Notes: a model not told the origin generated them from the sequence alone. DNA of 64,000 nt from Cyclobacteriaceae bacterium (GCA_013141055.1 JABFRS010000001.1:2783714-2847713), one strand, 5' to 3'. Positions 47,023 through 56,813 are shown, counted from the first letter of the stretch. Translations and numbers: made by a program.

Positions 47023-47171
47023 AATATATATGTTATGAGAGCCCAATCAATCTCGTTCACACGAAGAACAGATGCCATGAGGTTTCTCTGTTGTTTCAGT
47101 GTTTAGGCTTTTCAAATAACATTTATTTAATTTTATAAACTTTATATACTTCACCTCTCAACTTCTTAGGA

Positions 47172-47621
47172 ATGACTTTAGAAATCACACTTCGCTACAT
47201 TCACTTCATTTCCATTTTCGCAATTGTGGGCTCGTTAGTATCGGAACATCTTTTACTAAAGAAGACTCTTACCCGTTCAGAGATTGGGCGCATTGCTAAA
47301 ATTGATGCGGTCTATGGTATTGCCGCAGTAACTCTTCTTACTGCGGGATTGATCCTGTGGCTTGGAGGTGTTGGAAAGCCTACCTACTTCTATTCAAAGA
47401 ACTGGATCTTTCATACCAAGATTACGCTGTTCGCAATCATTGGTTTGTTATCAATCTGGCCGACGGTTTTCTTTTTGAAAAACAGGAAGGGTGATATGAA
47501 TGAAATCGTACCTGTTCCGGTTTCGGTAGTGATGATGTTGAGAATTGAACTAATGTTGCTCTTCATCATTCCGCTGCTGGCAGGATTGATGGCGCATGGG
47601 GTTGGGTATTTTGGTGAATAG
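47172..47621 (+). CDS. DUF2214 family membrane protein
   Basis: A 149-residue integral membrane protein with four helices (about 7-27, 47-65, 84-103 and 124-145). Family wording is RYIHFISIFAIVGSLVSEHLLLK at the start and KNWIFHTKITLFAIIGLLSIWPT in the middle. The histidine in the first helix and the HxK in the third are conserved in this family; their use is unknown. It is a single gene converging with a hypothetical lipoprotein 5 nt away. Confidence 0.85.
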   Translation: MTLEITLRYIHFISIFAIVGSLVSEHLLLKKTLTRSEIGRIAKIDAVYGIAAVTLLTAGLILWLGGVGKPTYFYSKNWIFHTKITLFAIIGLLSIWPTVFFLKNRKGDMNEIVPVPVSVVMMLRIELMLLFIIPLLAGLMAHGVGYFGE

Positions 47622-47626
47622 CCGTT

Positions 47627-48175
47627 TTATTCTTTCATTTCCAGAGCAACTCTTCCGGCCACAGCTTTCAAATTTTCCATGGAAGTCAGGTTTGTAACTT
47701 TATTCACTTTAAGTCTTGCAATTTTCTTTCCGACGCGAAACATGATTAAATGAAAGTTTTCTGCGTCACTATGAAGCCATCCTTCATCTGCTCCAACATC
47801 AATCTTTTCTTGGCCCGCCATTCCATTGTTTATTGAAATTATTTCAGTGAATTTCTTGTGTGCAGAAACTGTATCCTTAAATTCCTCAAGCATATAAAAT
47901 AATACTCCAATCCTGTTGCTTTTGGCATCTTTTGAACTGGCGGTATAAGTACATTTATATTCTGAGATGCCGTCCTTTTTTTCTGATATGTTTTCTGTAA
48001 GTTTTGCGTTCTCTCCAAGAATACTTTCCGCATCAGATTGATTAATGCACTTATTGGAGGATTCAGAGGATACGAGTATTGCAGAGATGTTTTTGTTTCC
48101 TGAGGCAGAAGATTTTCTGCAGCTGATAGAAACCCACAACAATGGAAGAATCAGTAAAAAAGTCAGATGCTTCAT
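47627..48175 (-). CDS. Hypothetical lipoprotein
   Basis: A 182-residue predicted lipoprotein with signal MKHLTFLLILPLLWVSISC (cysteine 19). The mature part has CINQSDAESILGENAKLTEN, a segment often seen in small Bacteroidota lipoproteins where two cysteines (here also YKCTYTA) may form a disulfide. I cannot name a family with certainty. It diverges from a small membrane-protein gene. Confidence 0.6.
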   Translation of the reverse strand: MKHLTFLLILPLLWVSISCRKSSASGNKNISAILVSSESSNKCINQSDAESILGENAKLTENISEKKDGISEYKCTYTASSKDAKSNRIGVLFYMLEEFKDTVSAHKKFTEIISINNGMAGQEKIDVGADEGWLHSDAENFHLIMFRVGKKIARLKVNKVTNLTSMENLKAVAGRVALEMKE

Positions 48176-48278
48176 GTTTTTTAATTATTATAACTAAGTT
48201 AATTAATCTTTGAGATAGTTGGCATACTTATCGTACGCTAAAAGTACCTGAGACCAATTTCAGTTTCCAAAGAATTTC

Positions 48279-48839
48279 ATGCACGATATTTTACAACAGC
48301 TTGGCGGAATCATTGGTGTCGCTGCTTACGCATTCCTGATTCTTGCCATTTTAAAAAGTAATGTCAGGCAGAACTTTGCAGCATTTATGCTTTGGGGAAT
48401 GCTTGATACCATCGCAACCATCACATCCATTCTTGAAAATGGTAACTTCTGGCTGCCATTGTCCAATGCTGTAGGTGCTTCTGCTGTAGCAGTTTTACTG
48501 GTGATTAAAAAACAAGTTTCATGGACCAGGGTAGAGACGATGACTGCTTTTCTTGTTATTATTTGTTTGATCGTATGGTCTACAGCAGGTCAGCGAGTTG
48601 CATTAATGGCAACTGCCGCTGCAGTGGTCATTGCAAGTATTCCACAGATGTTTAATACATATAAGAAACCTTCTGAAACACCTTTGATACCTTATTTCAT
48701 TTTCCTTGCGGCAAATGTTCTTTCCTTGTTCGCGGGAAAGTCATGGAGCGTGGAAGAACGACTTTATCCATCAGCAAGCCTCCTGTTAACGTTGGCAATT
48801 GTTCTTTTAGCGCTTAGAAAGCCTAACTGGAAAATATAA
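48279..48839 (+). CDS. Hypothetical polytopic membrane protein
   Basis: A 186-residue membrane protein with six or seven predicted helices (about 9-26, 34-52, 58-76, 84-101, 106-122, 135-152 and 163-180). The phrase VVIASIPQMFNTYKKPSETP resembles the PQ-loop type seen in small sugar or amino-acid transporters, where Pro-Gln ends a helix, but the protein lacks the second PQ and the match is tentative. It is a single gene, ending 4 nt before the 3' end of the LacI gene. Confidence 0.5.
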   Translation: MHDILQQLGGIIGVAAYAFLILAILKSNVRQNFAAFMLWGMLDTIATITSILENGNFWLPLSNAVGASAVAVLLVIKKQVSWTRVETMTAFLVIICLIVWSTAGQRVALMATAAAVVIASIPQMFNTYKKPSETPLIPYFIFLAANVLSLFAGKSWSVEERLYPSASLLLTLAIVLLALRKPNWKI

Positions 48840-48843
48840 TTAG

Positions 48844-49857
48844 TTAGATTCTTTTCACAGATTTCCTGTATTTCAGCTCAGGTTTAAGGAGTATCTGTTT
48901 TGATTTGATTTCTTTGTTGGTAAGCATAAAGAAAAGATGCTTCACGGCTATTCTGCAGATTTCGCGTGTGGGTTGGGTAATGCAGGTGAGGGGAGTAGCG
49001 AGATAGTCCAGGAAGGGATGATCATCAAATGTAATCACAGAAATATGCTCAGGGATAAGCACATTTTCTTCCCGCAAAGCTTTTATGCATCCTATGGCTA
49101 TAGTATTGCTTAATGTAAAAATGGCTGTTGGTGGCTGACGCAGCTGAAGCAACAGTTTACTTTCCTTATAGCCATTTTGAATGCTGAACTCATCACCTGT
49201 AATAACAAAGTCCTTCAGACCGGCTTCAATCATTGCATCCTTAAATCCCTGGATACGAAGTTTGTTTGGAATTGATTGCTGAACACCTTGAATGCAGGCT
49301 ATTTGCTTGTGGCCGTGCTCAATGAGGTGCTTGGTTGCCATGTATGCTCCTTCGTAGTTATCAGTAGAGACATAAGGGATATCAAGGTCTTCGAAGTATC
49401 GGTCAATACAAACAACAGGAAGTCCTTGGTCGTGTAATTTCTTAATGCTTTTTGAATTCTGGCTACAGGGGGCAATGACAAGACCTTCAATATTTCTGGA
49501 TTGCATTTGAAGCAGTTCATCATTTTCAATCTCACGATTCTCATCACTGTCACCAATGATGGTTATGTAGCCTCGATTCCGGACTTCCGCATTGATCTCA
49601 CTGGCGATGTCTGCAAAGAATGGATTGCTGAGCGAAGGAATAATCAGAGCAATGGTATTGCTTTTGCCCGATTTAAGATTAGCGGCAAATTGATTAGGAA
49701 CATAGTTAAGCTTCTTGGCAGTTTCACGGATCCTCTCCTGGGATTTTTCGCTGATCCTAAACTGTTCTGCTTTGCCATTCAATACTCTTGATACCGTGCT
49801 GATGGAGACCCCAGCTTTTTTGGCGATATCTACAATATTTACTTTCTGATTGGCCAT
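48844..49857 (-). CDS. LacI family transcriptional regulator of the downstream PUL
   Basis: A 337-residue repressor. The N-terminal helix-turn-helix reads VDIAKKAGVSISTVSRVLNG (5-24), followed by the hinge helix (NQFAANLKSG, about 57-66). The periplasmic-binding-protein-like ligand domain opens ALIIPSLSNPFFADI and contains the sugar-pocket wording VSTDNYEGAYMATKHLIEHGH. It is divergent from the SusC-led operon with a 292-nt shared gap containing several LacI-type palindromes, one of them 9 nt from its own start codon. It is therefore very likely the local regulator, releasing DNA when it binds a sugar, perhaps ribose or another pentose; LacI regulators of ribose use (RbsR) belong to this family. 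Confidence 0.92.
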   Translation of the reverse strand: MANQKVNIVDIAKKAGVSISTVSRVLNGKAEQFRISEKSQERIRETAKKLNYVPNQFAANLKSGKSNTIALIIPSLSNPFFADIASEINAEVRNRGYITIIGDSDENREIENDELLQMQSRNIEGLVIAPCSQNSKSIKKLHDQGLPVVCIDRYFEDLDIPYVSTDNYEGAYMATKHLIEHGHKQIACIQGVQQSIPNKLRIQGFKDAMIEAGLKDFVITGDEFSIQNGYKESKLLLQLRQPPTAIFTLSNTIAIGCIKALREENVLIPEHISVITFDDHPFLDYLATPLTCITQPTREICRIAVKHLFFMLTNKEIKSKQILLKPELKYRKSVKRI

Positions 49858-49865
49858 GCTTGAAC

Positions 49866-49873
49866 AAACGTTT
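49866..49873. promoter_or_regulatory. LacI-type operator in the lacI leader
   Basis: AAACGTTT, the core of LacI-family operators, lies 9 nt before the regulator start and downstream of its -7 box. That position suits autorepression. Confidence 0.55.
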
Positions 49874-49903
49874 TATTACAGATAATAGGAGGTTGGAGAA
49901 GTT

Positions 49904-49911
49904 CAAATATA
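49904..49911 (-). promoter_or_regulatory. -7 promoter element of the lacI gene
   Basis: On the minus strand it reads TATATTTG (TAnnTTTG), 46 nt before the start codon, leaving the AAACGTTT operator inside the leader. The -33 match is weak. Confidence 0.4.
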
Positions 49912-49968
49912 CTAAAAACAAATAGCGCAAGTCATGAAGATCATAGGGTGATATTAATGGAATAGAAC

Positions 49969-49976
49969 AAACGATT
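49969..49976. promoter_or_regulatory. Auxiliary LacI-type half operator
   Basis: AAACGATT in the context GAACAAACGATTATTG. It shares the left half and the preceding GAACA with the other two sites in this gap, so it may be an auxiliary site for looping. It lies about 110 nt upstream of the main site. Confidence 0.35.
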
Positions 49977-50069
49977 ATTGTTTTTAATCAATTTTTTAAG
50001 ATTTTTTTAAGAACTTTTTAATATTTTAAAATGCAAATAATGAGACACTTACATATCTAAAACCTTGTT

Positions 50070-50097
50070 TCAAACGATTGTTTGAACAAACGTTTGT
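50070..50097. promoter_or_regulatory. Main LacI operator of the PUL operon
   Basis: Two palindromes are joined: TCAAAC-GATT-GTTTGA (50070-50085) and the perfect 12-mer ACAAACGTTTGT (50086-50097). The second overlaps the -33 box of the susC promoter, so a bound repressor would block RNA polymerase. Confidence 0.65.
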
Positions 50098-50124
50098 GCA
50101 AAATATTGCCTTTTTCTAATATTG
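50093..50124 (+). promoter_or_regulatory. Promoter of the PUL operon
   Basis: TTTG (50093-50096), 20 nt and TAATATTG (50117-50124) match the Bacteroidota consensus TTTG-N19-21-TAnnTTTG with one mismatch. The susC start codon follows after 25 nt. It overlaps the LacI-type operator. Confidence 0.65.
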
Positions 50125-50149
50125 GCCTACCGTTAAAAACAAAGACCAT

Positions 50150-53100
50150 ATGGAAAGAAAACTACTCAACAGTGTAAGAAGCACCGCCAGTCTGCTGTCG
50201 TTACTTCTTATTCTTGCAGGCCAACTGTTGGCAATCAGCGGAAGTGCGGCACCTCTTTTGATCCCCTCAGAAGAGCAACAAGCAACCTCCGTTTCGGGAA
50301 GGGTAATATCCGACACCGATAAAGAAGGAATACCGGGTGTAAACATTCTTATCAAAGGAACTTCACTGGGAACTGTCACGGATGTGGATGGCAGATATAA
50401 CATTCAGATTCCAGATGATGCGTCCATCCTGGTGTTCAGTGCCATTGGATTCGAAACGCAGGAAATTACAGCCAGTGGAAAATCAGTAATCGATGTGAAT
50501 CTCATTGCTAGCAACGTCGCCCTTCAGGAACTTGTTGTCGTAGGTTATGGTGTTCAGGAAAAAGTAAGTGTTACAAACTCAATCTCCGATTTAAAAGGAG
50601 ATGAGTTGGTTCAACGACCCGTTAACAGTCTTGCTCAATCTTTGCAAGGTAAAATGCCAGGCGTTACAATCCTGGATCGCGGTGGTCAGCCTGGATCCAA
50701 CAATGCTCAAATTGTTATTCGTGGCATTAATAAACCTTATACTCCTGTGGGATTGGATCAAACTCAGACGGCGCAGGTGGGTAATAACGGCCCACTGATT
50801 ATTGTTGATGGTATTGAACAACCATACGGATACATAAATCCAAATGACATTGAATCAATTTCTGTGTTGAAAGATGCAGCCTCCTCTGCTATTTACGGAT
50901 CGCGCGGAGGAAATGGCGTTGTGATGATCACTACCAAAAGAGCTAAGTCAAACAAAGTTACTGTTAGTTACAGTGGACAGTTTGCCATTCAAAGTGCCAT
51001 CAGCGTTCCAAAAGCAATGGACATCGAAAGCTATCTGCAACTTGAAAAAATCGCATACCAGAATGTTGGAGCAACGCCGCCTGCTTCTCAACCTCAATAT
51101 ACCGATGCCGGAAGACCCGGTTATGTTGCGGGAACAATGAGAGATCGCTTAAAATATCCACTACCGTATGACTGGTTCAATACGATGTACAAGAATGCTC
51201 CACAGATCAACAATACGGTAGCCATCAGCGGAGGAAATGATAATTTCAAAGCAAGACTTAGCGTACGCAATCAGTCACAACAAGGTATCATCGCTAATAC
51301 CGAATCCAAACTCAATGACATTCGTCTTAGCACGGATTTCAAAGTCTCTGAAAAAATCAAGATCAGCACCGACCTCAACTACAGGAATCAAAATACACTG
51401 GAACCTCATGGCATCACTGATATTTTTCGTTTCATGATGCAGAATGCAATCTGGGCAGTGCCTAAATATCCCAATGGAGTCTATGGCGGTGGTACTCAGG
51501 GAAACAGTCCTTTGTTGCTTGCCGAAAGCGGTGGATTGAATAAAGTAATGAATGATTACATTTTTGGAAACGTAAGAGGTGAATGGGAGATCATCAAGGG
51601 TCTTACATTCTCATCTCAGTTAGGTGCAAGGTCTTCTTTCACTACCGGTAAAGATTACACCAACACATGGGAAACAAGGGATTCTGTAACGGTTAAGAAA
51701 ACCAATCTCATAAATAATCTTACAGAATCAAGATTTGTGGATCGTGAAGTCACCTGGAATAATCTTTTGCTTTACGATTTTAAAGTCTCTGATGATCATC
51801 AATTTAAAGTTCTAGCAGGCTATTCACAGATATATCATTCAAACACTTCCATTACTGCCTTTCGTCAGGGTTTTTATAACAATGATGTTCAGTCCCTGGG
51901 TCAGGGTTTGAATGATGCAACTAAAAATAATGGAGGTTCTGATTATACATGGGGCCTTCGTTCTTATTTCGGAAGACTTAATTACGCATTCCGAGGTAAG
52001 TATTTATTTGAAGCAAACGGACGTTACGATGGGTCATCCTTTTTCACAGGATCAAATCAATATCGCGCCTTTCCTTCTTTCTCTGCAGGATGGAGAATCT
52101 CGCAGGAAGAATTCTGGAGTTCACTTAGAGAGACTGTATCTGACCTGAAGCTAAGAGCATCATGGGGGAAGACAGGTAACAATAATGCAAACCTCTACGG
52201 ATACTTTCCTACTATGTCTTCTGTAACCTACAATTTTAATAATGTTGTAGCACAAGGCTATGAGCAGAGAACTGTTGCGGATCCAACATTAACATGGGAG
52301 GCAACAGCACAAACAGATATTGGTCTGGATGCGGAGTTTCTCAACGGAAGATTTACACTTTCTGTTGATTATTATAACAAGAGAACCGATGGTATTCTTC
52401 TGACCCTTCCAGTTCCGGGAGCGTTGGGTTTGCAACCAAGCAGTCAGAATGCCGGGATAGTTGACAATAAAGGATGGGAATTCCTGATCGGCGCACGTAA
52501 TCAGCTTGGAAAGTTCCGTCTCAATGCTAATGTCAATCTGAGCATTAACAATAATAATGTTGTGAGTCTTGCGGGAACAGGTCCTTACATTGTTGGTAAT
52601 GACATTGATCCTCGTTACATCACAGGTGAAGGATATCCTATCAATGCTTTCTGGGGATATAAAACAGCAGGATTGTATCAAACTCAGGCTGAAGCCGATG
52701 CTGACCCTGTATTCATGCGGGCTGCAAAACCAGGAGATGTAAAGATGGTTGATCTGAATGGTGATGGCAAAATTGATCCAAGCGACATGACCAATCTGGG
52801 TAACTCATTCCCTGTCTATACATTTGGTGGAACAATCAATGTTGCGTATAAGGGCTTCTCTGTTAATCTCGTTCTTCAAGGTGTTTCTGATGTTAAGATG
52901 CGAATCGCCCGAGCATTGGGTGAGGCAGGAAATTTTGAAGGATTTACTCCAGACATTTATACCAATAACTACTGGACACCGGAACATACTGATGCGAGAT
53001 TTCCAAGACCAACCAAACAGGATCTTAGAAATCAGGCCTCAACAGACAGGATGCTCGTTGACGCATCTTACCTGAGAGTAAAGAATGTTCAACTTGCTTA

Positions 53101-53287
53101 CCAGATTCCAACTTCATTGCTGAGCAAAATAAGATTGGAACAAGCCAGTGTTTATTTCTCTGCAACCAACGTTCTGACATTCTCCAAATTGAATGAATGG
53201 AATCTGGATCCTGAAGCTTCTTCTGGATGGCAGAATTATTATCCTCAGACAGCTGTGTACACATTGGGGGTTAACCTTCAATTTTAA
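50150..53287 (+). CDS. susC-like: SusC/RagA-family TonB-linked outer membrane transporter
   Basis: Outer-membrane importer for oligosaccharides or nucleoside-type ligands, 1045 residues. After a long signal segment (about 1-42), residues 48-120 are a carboxypeptidase-regulatory-like domain (VSGRVISDTDKEGIPGVNILIKG). The TonB box/plug start is LQELVVVGYGVQEK. The plug continues with QSLQGKMPGVTILDRGGQPG and IVIRGIN, then the 22-strand barrel ends in NLQF with a terminal aromatic residue. It forms a lid-and-bucket complex with the SusD-like protein encoded 41 nt downstream. First gene of the operon under LacI control. Confidence 0.96.
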   Translation: MERKLLNSVRSTASLLSLLLILAGQLLAISGSAAPLLIPSEEQQATSVSGRVISDTDKEGIPGVNILIKGTSLGTVTDVDGRYNIQIPDDASILVFSAIGFETQEITASGKSVIDVNLIASNVALQELVVVGYGVQEKVSVTNSISDLKGDELVQRPVNSLAQSLQGKMPGVTILDRGGQPGSNNAQIVIRGINKPYTPVGLDQTQTAQVGNNGPLIIVDGIEQPYGYINPNDIESISVLKDAASSAIYGSRGGNGVVMITTKRAKSNKVTVSYSGQFAIQSAISVPKAMDIESYLQLEKIAYQNVGATPPASQPQYTDAGRPGYVAGTMRDRLKYPLPYDWFNTMYKNAPQINNTVAISGGNDNFKARLSVRNQSQQGIIANTESKLNDIRLSTDFKVSEKIKISTDLNYRNQNTLEPHGITDIFRFMMQNAIWAVPKYPNGVYGGGTQGNSPLLLAESGGLNKVMNDYIFGNVRGEWEIIKGLTFSSQLGARSSFTTGKDYTNTWETRDSVTVKKTNLINNLTESRFVDREVTWNNLLLYDFKVSDDHQFKVLAGYSQIYHSNTSITAFRQGFYNNDVQSLGQGLNDATKNNGGSDYTWGLRSYFGRLNYAFRGKYLFEANGRYDGSSFFTGSNQYRAFPSFSAGWRISQEEFWSSLRETVSDLKLRASWGKTGNNNANLYGYFPTMSSVTYNFNNVVAQGYEQRTVADPTLTWEATAQTDIGLDAEFLNGRFTLSVDYYNKRTDGILLTLPVPGALGLQPSSQNAGIVDNKGWEFLIGARNQLGKFRLNANVNLSINNNNVVSLAGTGPYIVGNDIDPRYITGEGYPINAFWGYKTAGLYQTQAEADADPVFMRAAKPGDVKMVDLNGDGKIDPSDMTNLGNSFPVYTFGGTINVAYKGFSVNLVLQGVSDVKMRIARALGEAGNFEGFTPDIYTNNYWTPEHTDARFPRPTKQDLRNQASTDRMLVDASYLRVKNVQLAYQIPTSLLSKIRLEQASVYFSATNVLTFSKLNEWNLDPEASSGWQNYYPQTAVYTLGVNLQF

Positions 53288-53328
53288 TCACCATCAAAAA
53301 TGTTTATTCACAACAAAAGAATGAAACC

Positions 53329-54906
53329 ATGAAGACATTTAAAAATATTGCAATCCTGACGATCGTATGTTTGATCTTTCAGAGTTGTGCCGATTTGCTG
53401 GACACGATTCCAAATGACCGGATCTCCACCAATATTTTCTGGAAGACAGAAAAGGATGCTACGCTTGGAGCTAACGCGGTGTACACCCACATGATAGAAA
53501 CCGCCAGTCATTATACAAGCTGGGACGGCATGACAGACATTGGGTATACTCACTTACCACAATCACCGGAATCATTTATTCTGCAGGGACAGTTTGATGC
53601 ATTGAATAGCAGAGTTTATACAGACTACGTAAGTCTCTATTCTGGAGTACGTACCGCAAACTCATTTTTAGCAAATGTTGACAAAGTTCAAACAACGAAT
53701 GCTGCACTGATTGACAGATTGAAAGGAGAAGTACGGGTTTTGCGTGCCTACTTTTATGGTCGTCTTGCTTTTCTATTCGGCGATGTTCCTTTGGTTACTA
53801 CTGAAATTTCCCTGGCGGAAAGCAAAGTATTGACAAGGACACCCGTTAGTGATGTGTGGGACTTTGTATCAACGGAATTGACTCAGGCAGCAGATCAGCT
53901 TCCAACCACTCAAACCGAAAAAGGAAGAGTAACAAAAGGAACGTCTCTCGCGCTGAAGGCAAGATATATGCTGCAAGCAGGTCGTCATCAGGCCGCGGCA
54001 GATGCTGCGTTGGCTGTTATGAATCTAACTGGCGTTTACGCATTGAATGCTTCTTACAAAGCATTGTTTACGACAGCTCAGGAAAATAGCAAAGAGATCA
54101 TCTTCGACATACAGTTCATTAAGGGAACAATCTCTAATGATATATTTAGTGTATTGGCTCAGCAAAGTCTTAGTAGCAAGAGCCTCTTTGTACCAACCAA
54201 GGTTATTGTTGATTCTTATGAGATGACCAACGGACTTGCAATCGATGCACCCGGAAGTGGCTTTAACCCTAACAGTCCATATGCTAATCGTGATCCTCGT
54301 TTAAGTCATTCAGTTTTTGTTCCGGGAGACATACTTCCAAATGGAGCAACTTTTAATCCTAAACCTAACAGTACAACAGGTGATGCTGTTGGTTCAACAT
54401 TCACAGTTTCGCCAACAGGATTTAATGTAAAGAAATATGTTAATGCTGAAGATCTTACTACGCCAACAAATTCAGGCATTAACCTTATTCTGTTACGTTA
54501 TGCGGAAGTTCTGTTAACGTATGCTGAAGCAAAAGTTGAGTTGAATCAATTGGATGCATCTGTCTACACTGCTATAAATTCTATTCGTCAACGGGCTGAT
54601 GTGAACATGCCCATCATTTTGGCTGGAAAAACTCAGACTGAACTAAGGGCAATTGTTCGTCACGAGAGAATGGTAGAGCTGGCTTTTGAAGGACAGCGAT
54701 ATTTTGACATTCGTCGTTGGAGAATTGCAGAGACGGTGATGCCCGGAAAGGTTTATGGAATGACATATCTAGATCCAAGCAACGTGCTTCAAACTGTTGA
54801 AGTGCTTGCATGGACTAACTCCTGGTCGAGCCGCAACTATCTCTGGCCTATTCCACAAATTGAAAGAGACATCAATAAAAGCCTCAGTCAAAACACAGAC
54901 TGGTAA
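53329..54906 (+). CDS. susD-like: SusD/RagB-family nutrient-binding lipoprotein
   Basis: Surface glycan-binding lipoprotein of 525 residues. The signal MKTFKNIAILTIVCLIFQSC gives a lipid-anchored Cys20. The TPR-rich SusD fold is clear: LLDTIPNDRIST at the start, VRVLRAYFYGRLAFLFGDVPLV in the first helical unit, and the C-terminal RHERMVELAFEGQRYFDIRRW with the ending NLWPIPQIE-type phrase (YLWPIPQIERDIN). It is the lid to the preceding SusC-like transporter and gives substrate selection. Confidence 0.96.
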   Translation: MKTFKNIAILTIVCLIFQSCADLLDTIPNDRISTNIFWKTEKDATLGANAVYTHMIETASHYTSWDGMTDIGYTHLPQSPESFILQGQFDALNSRVYTDYVSLYSGVRTANSFLANVDKVQTTNAALIDRLKGEVRVLRAYFYGRLAFLFGDVPLVTTEISLAESKVLTRTPVSDVWDFVSTELTQAADQLPTTQTEKGRVTKGTSLALKARYMLQAGRHQAAADAALAVMNLTGVYALNASYKALFTTAQENSKEIIFDIQFIKGTISNDIFSVLAQQSLSSKSLFVPTKVIVDSYEMTNGLAIDAPGSGFNPNSPYANRDPRLSHSVFVPGDILPNGATFNPKPNSTTGDAVGSTFTVSPTGFNVKKYVNAEDLTTPTNSGINLILLRYAEVLLTYAEAKVELNQLDASVYTAINSIRQRADVNMPIILAGKTQTELRAIVRHERMVELAFEGQRYFDIRRWRIAETVMPGKVYGMTYLDPSNVLQTVEVLAWTNSWSSRNYLWPIPQIERDINKSLSQNTDW

Positions 54907-54929
54907 TCTTTATTCTTAAAATCCTCATC

Positions 54930-56813
54930 ATGCAGAAAGCAAAGTATTTTTTCACGACGACAATTGCCTTATCAGTTCTGATTTTCAGTTCTGATGCTCA
55001 AACATTACCGGCACCCAAGACAGACTTTCTAGACCCATCGAATGTGGTGGTAAAGGGTTTGCTTGGAGATGAAATTGCCGGAAGTGTTAAGGGAAGATTG
55101 ACGGCATTACCATCGTGGAATAATGGAGAGTTAATTACAATCTTCAGTAAAGAGGTTAAGGATGCCCACGATAAGACCGACTGGTATGGTGAGCATGGAG
55201 GAAAATGGCTTTACACAACTGCTCTGGCTGCAAGACAAACAGGTGACAAACAGTTAGAGACTTTACTTTTCAGAACCGCAGATTATCTCGTTAGTACGCA
55301 GGATGCAGATGGATACCTTGCCGTGTACTCTCCCAAGATACGAATTACTAACAATGAAGCTTCTCATAAGAGATCTTGGGATGTCTGGAATCTTAGTTAC
55401 ATGACCTTGGGCTTGCTGGAAGTAAATCGCTATTTCCCTAATCCAAAATATCTGAATGCGGCAAAAGGTGTTGGTGAATTATTCCTGAAACAATTTGGAG
55501 ATGGCACTCATGACATTACAGATTACGGAACACGCAGAGGTATCTCAGCAACAGTAATTCTTGATCCTATTGTGGAATTGTTCAAGGCAACAAATGATAA
55601 GCGATACCTGGATCTTGCTGGTACTATTATGAAAGAGATGGAAGCCAAGGAAGGCCTCAAGCTCATTTCTGTTTCTTTAGCGAATGGTGATATGGAAAAT
55701 GTTGGCGATGGAAAAGCTTATCAGATTCTTTGGACACTGACAGCTATTGCCAAGTTATACGAAGTAACCGGAAATGCGGATTACCTCAAAGCTGTAAGTA
55801 ATGCATGGCAGAATATAGCTGACCATCACCTCACCATCACGGGCGGTCCATGGGGTGGAATAGGGAAACACATGGAATGCTTCAATCGTAAAAATTATTT
55901 CAGCCCATACGGATTTGTTGAAACCTGCAGTACGATGTCATGGATTCAATTAAATAAACAACTACTTCATCTTACAGGTGAAGCCAAGTATGCACAGGAG
56001 ATTGAAAAATCTGCTTATAACTCCTTGCTGGGTGCGCGTTACGCAAACGGCATGGATTGGACATACCACTCATTCACGAATGGAAGCTGGCATGTAGCAC
56101 ACTTCAATGACTGTTGTCCATCAAGTGGAATAATGGCATTGGAGGAATTGCCTTCTATGATTTATTCCAAAAAAGGCAATGGGCTTGCGGTGAATTTATT
56201 CACAGAAAGTGAAGCGACGATATCACTTAATAATACAAATCCTGTCCGCATCAGTCAGAAAACTCAATATCCGTTTGAAGGTAAGATTCAGATTGAGGTA
56301 TCACCATCAAAGAAACTTGCATTCCCGCTATCGATCAGAATTCCGGATTGGGTTTCAACAGCAACGATCAATATCAATGGCAAGCCAGTGGATGTAACGG
56401 CTTTGAAGAAAGGGGAATTCTTTGTGATCGACAGAGCCTGGACTGCCAAAGATATGATTGATATTGATTTCCCTCTTGAACTTACACTGCACAAACGTTC
56501 CGAGCAGGCAGATGTTCCTCAGGGCGGCGGTGAAATATTTAATGTGAGCTGGGTTTCTATGACGCGTGGTCCTTTGGTGTTTTCTGCCAATGGCCTGATC
56601 GATGGAAAGGATCGTGAAAGAGCTTTGTCAATTGGATCAAAGAAAGCAGATGAACTTTTTATTCCGGCAACAAGATCTAATGGAAGCAAAGGACCTGCTT
56701 ACGAATTAAAATTATCTGGCCAACAGGCCCTGCTATTCCTGCCATACTACGAATCTGGTGATAGAAAACCGGGGCAATGGAGATTGACATGGATGGAAAG
56801 CAAGATTGAGTAA
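54930..56813 (+). CDS. GH127-type beta-L-arabinofuranosidase
   Basis: A secreted glycoside hydrolase of the GH127/DUF1680 group, 627 residues with signal peptide (about 1-24). The (alpha/alpha)6 core holds the unusual cysteine-zinc active site: E331-T-C333 (E331 is the expected acid residue), a further acidic residue E316 about 15 positions before, and C395-C396 in NDCCPSSG. These correspond to Glu338, Cys340, Glu322, Cys417 and Cys418 of the Bifidobacterium enzyme HypBA1. Known members remove beta-L-arabinofuranose, but related families take other sugars, so other pentofuranosides such as ribofuranose are possible. Ribokinase follows after 28 nt. Confidence 0.88.
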   Translation: MQKAKYFFTTTIALSVLIFSSDAQTLPAPKTDFLDPSNVVVKGLLGDEIAGSVKGRLTALPSWNNGELITIFSKEVKDAHDKTDWYGEHGGKWLYTTALAARQTGDKQLETLLFRTADYLVSTQDADGYLAVYSPKIRITNNEASHKRSWDVWNLSYMTLGLLEVNRYFPNPKYLNAAKGVGELFLKQFGDGTHDITDYGTRRGISATVILDPIVELFKATNDKRYLDLAGTIMKEMEAKEGLKLISVSLANGDMENVGDGKAYQILWTLTAIAKLYEVTGNADYLKAVSNAWQNIADHHLTITGGPWGGIGKHMECFNRKNYFSPYGFVETCSTMSWIQLNKQLLHLTGEAKYAQEIEKSAYNSLLGARYANGMDWTYHSFTNGSWHVAHFNDCCPSSGIMALEELPSMIYSKKGNGLAVNLFTESEATISLNNTNPVRISQKTQYPFEGKIQIEVSPSKKLAFPLSIRIPDWVSTATININGKPVDVTALKKGEFFVIDRAWTAKDMIDIDFPLELTLHKRSEQADVPQGGGEIFNVSWVSMTRGPLVFSANGLIDGKDRERALSIGSKKADELFIPATRSNGSKGPAYELKLSGQQALLFLPYYESGDRKPGQWRLTWMESKIE

